Shown one piece after another: positions 5,226 through 6,013 of a DNA stretch of 6,013 nt. The stretch's first letter is position 1. Every line of letters begins with the position of its first letter. The stretch is taken from positions 1 to 6,013 of the forward strand of contig CAPNAQ010000107.1 in NCBI GenBank assembly GCA_948663505.1, given 5' to 3'. The translations under genes and the position numbers were made by a program. The DNA is from an uncultured Clostridia bacterium (GTDB lineage: Bacteria; Bacillota; Clostridia; TANB77; CAG-508). The notes beneath the pieces are model-generated. The model had not been told where the DNA came from and searched no databases. It was given only the letters and a program-made list of their open reading frames with translations.

Positions 5226-5903
5226 ATGGAAAAAAGTATTATTTCAGAGGGAAAAACCACAAATGAAGCAATAGAAAAAGGTTTAAAAGAATTAAATGTT
5301 ACAAAAAATATGGTAGATATAAAGGTTTTAGAAAATGAAGAAAAAAGAAGTTTTTTTAGTATTTTAACACCAAGAGTAGTAAAAGTAAAATTAACAATTA
5401 AAGAAAATGGTTTTGAGAGAGTAAAAAAAGAGATAGAGCTAAGTAGTGAAGAATTAGAAAAGGCTCAACAAAATGTAGAGGGATTTTTAAATGAATTTAT
5501 AAGAAATTTAAATGAAGAAAAAAGTTATTCAATTGAAAGTTACAAAGAAGGATTAAAGATAAATATAACAAATTTAGGATTTTTAATTGGTTATAGAGGA
5601 GAAACATTATATGCTTTTCAAAATATTTTATCTGCTATTGCTAGTAAAGGAATAGAAAATAGAGTTAAAGTTATTCTAGACATACAAGGTTATAAAGAAA
5701 AGAGAGAAAAAACATTACGAGATTTAGCTGATAAATTAGCAAATACAGTTATGAAGACTAGAAAATCTATTACTTTAGAGCCTATGCAAGCATATGAAAG
5801 AAAAATTATACATTCAAAATTACAAGATTATAATATGATAGAAACTAGAAGTATAGGGGAGGAACCTAGAAGAAAAATAGTAATATCTTTAAAGAAAAAA
5901 TAA
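5226..5903 (+). CDS. khpB: KhpB/Jag (SpoIIIJ-associated) KH-R3H RNA-binding protein
   Basis: KhpB (Jag, EloR) is a cytoplasmic RNA-binding protein linked in streptococci to control of cell elongation; it is commonly encoded next to yidC. The 225-residue product has three parts. A Jag-N domain (about 1-56) starts EKSIISEGKTTNEAIEKGL. A KH domain (about 105-155) has the GYRG loop at 122-125, fitting the GxxG rule. An R3H domain (about 160-225) has R192 and H196 in the RxxxH pattern. A charged helix (about 64-98) links Jag-N to KH. The loop that normally reads close to KGFLGLFGKK in Jag-N is here RSFFSILTPR (41-50), with all three glycines replaced. The ATG at 5226 follows AAGGGGA (5208-5214) at 11 nt, a slightly long spacing. 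The 111-bp gap from yidC leaves a separate promoter possible. Confidence 0.95.
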   Translation: MEKSIISEGKTTNEAIEKGLKELNVTKNMVDIKVLENEEKRSFFSILTPRVVKVKLTIKENGFERVKKEIELSSEELEKAQQNVEGFLNEFIRNLNEEKSYSIESYKEGLKINITNLGFLIGYRGETLYAFQNILSAIASKGIENRVKVILDIQGYKEKREKTLRDLADKLANTVMKTRKSITLEPMQAYERKIIHSKLQDYNMIETRSIGEEPRRKIVISLKKK

Positions 5904-5917
5904 ATATAAAATCAGAG

Positions 5918-5969
5918 GTCAAAGGTCAGATTTTACTTTTAAAAAGTATTATTTAATCTTTGGCTTTTT
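5918..5969 (+). terminator. Long A/T-rich hairpin after jag, probable terminator
   Basis: GTCAAA (5918-5923) can pair with TTTGGC (5959-5964, one G-T wobble), GATT (5929-5932) with AATC (5955-5958), and TACTTTT (5934-5940) with AAAAGTA (5942-5948). Together they make an interrupted stem-loop that ends directly in five T residues (5965-5969). It begins 14 bp after the jag stop and could end the rpmH-jag cluster. Unpaired bulges weaken it. The remaining bases to the window end show no gene. Confidence 0.42.
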
Positions 5970-6013
5970 CAATTATGCTACTTAATTTTATATAATTTAA
6001 TTTTAATATGAAT

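Overview
The window is the chromosomal replication-origin neighbourhood of a very AT-rich (by eye about one quarter G+C) low-GC Firmicute, most likely from the Clostridia. The gene order dnaN - dnaA - (oriC) - rpmH - rnpA - yidD - yidC - jag/khpB is the classical Firmicute origin arrangement. The DnaA and YidC sequences read as clostridial to me, but I cannot place the genus without a search. No mobile element, CRISPR array, tRNA or rRNA was seen.

Left arm (minus strand): dnaA (1493-2842) and dnaN (43-1161) are transcribed leftwards. The gene before dnaN on this strand is dnaA, and the 331-bp gap between them is packed with DnaA boxes. It ends, next to dnaN, in a short G/C-containing spacer, a run of eight DnaA-trio-like triplets and 32 bp of pure A/T. 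This matches the layout of a Bacillus subtilis-type basal unwinding site, so I place the likely strand-opening point there.

Centre: the 499 bp between the dnaA ATG and the rpmH ATG hold a second DnaA-box group, a candidate dnaA promoter on the minus strand and a consensus promoter for rpmH on the plus strand. The origin is therefore bipartite, with boxes on both sides of dnaA.

Right arm (plus strand): rpmH (ribosomal protein L34), rnpA (RNase P protein), yidD, yidC (membrane insertase) and jag/khpB (KH-R3H RNA-binding protein) follow in one direction. They link ribosome and tRNA maturation with membrane-protein insertion. A long A/T-rich hairpin ending in five T residues follows jag. Both arms are transcribed away from the origin, co-directionally with the replication forks.

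I found no evidence of a new biological system. The most interesting content is the fine architecture of oriC: the trio tract, three near-box sequences at exact 11-bp spacing, and the box arrays overlapping dnaA's own leader. Minor protein-level oddities are a divergent Jag-N glycine loop and a lysine where YidC usually has a conserved arginine.
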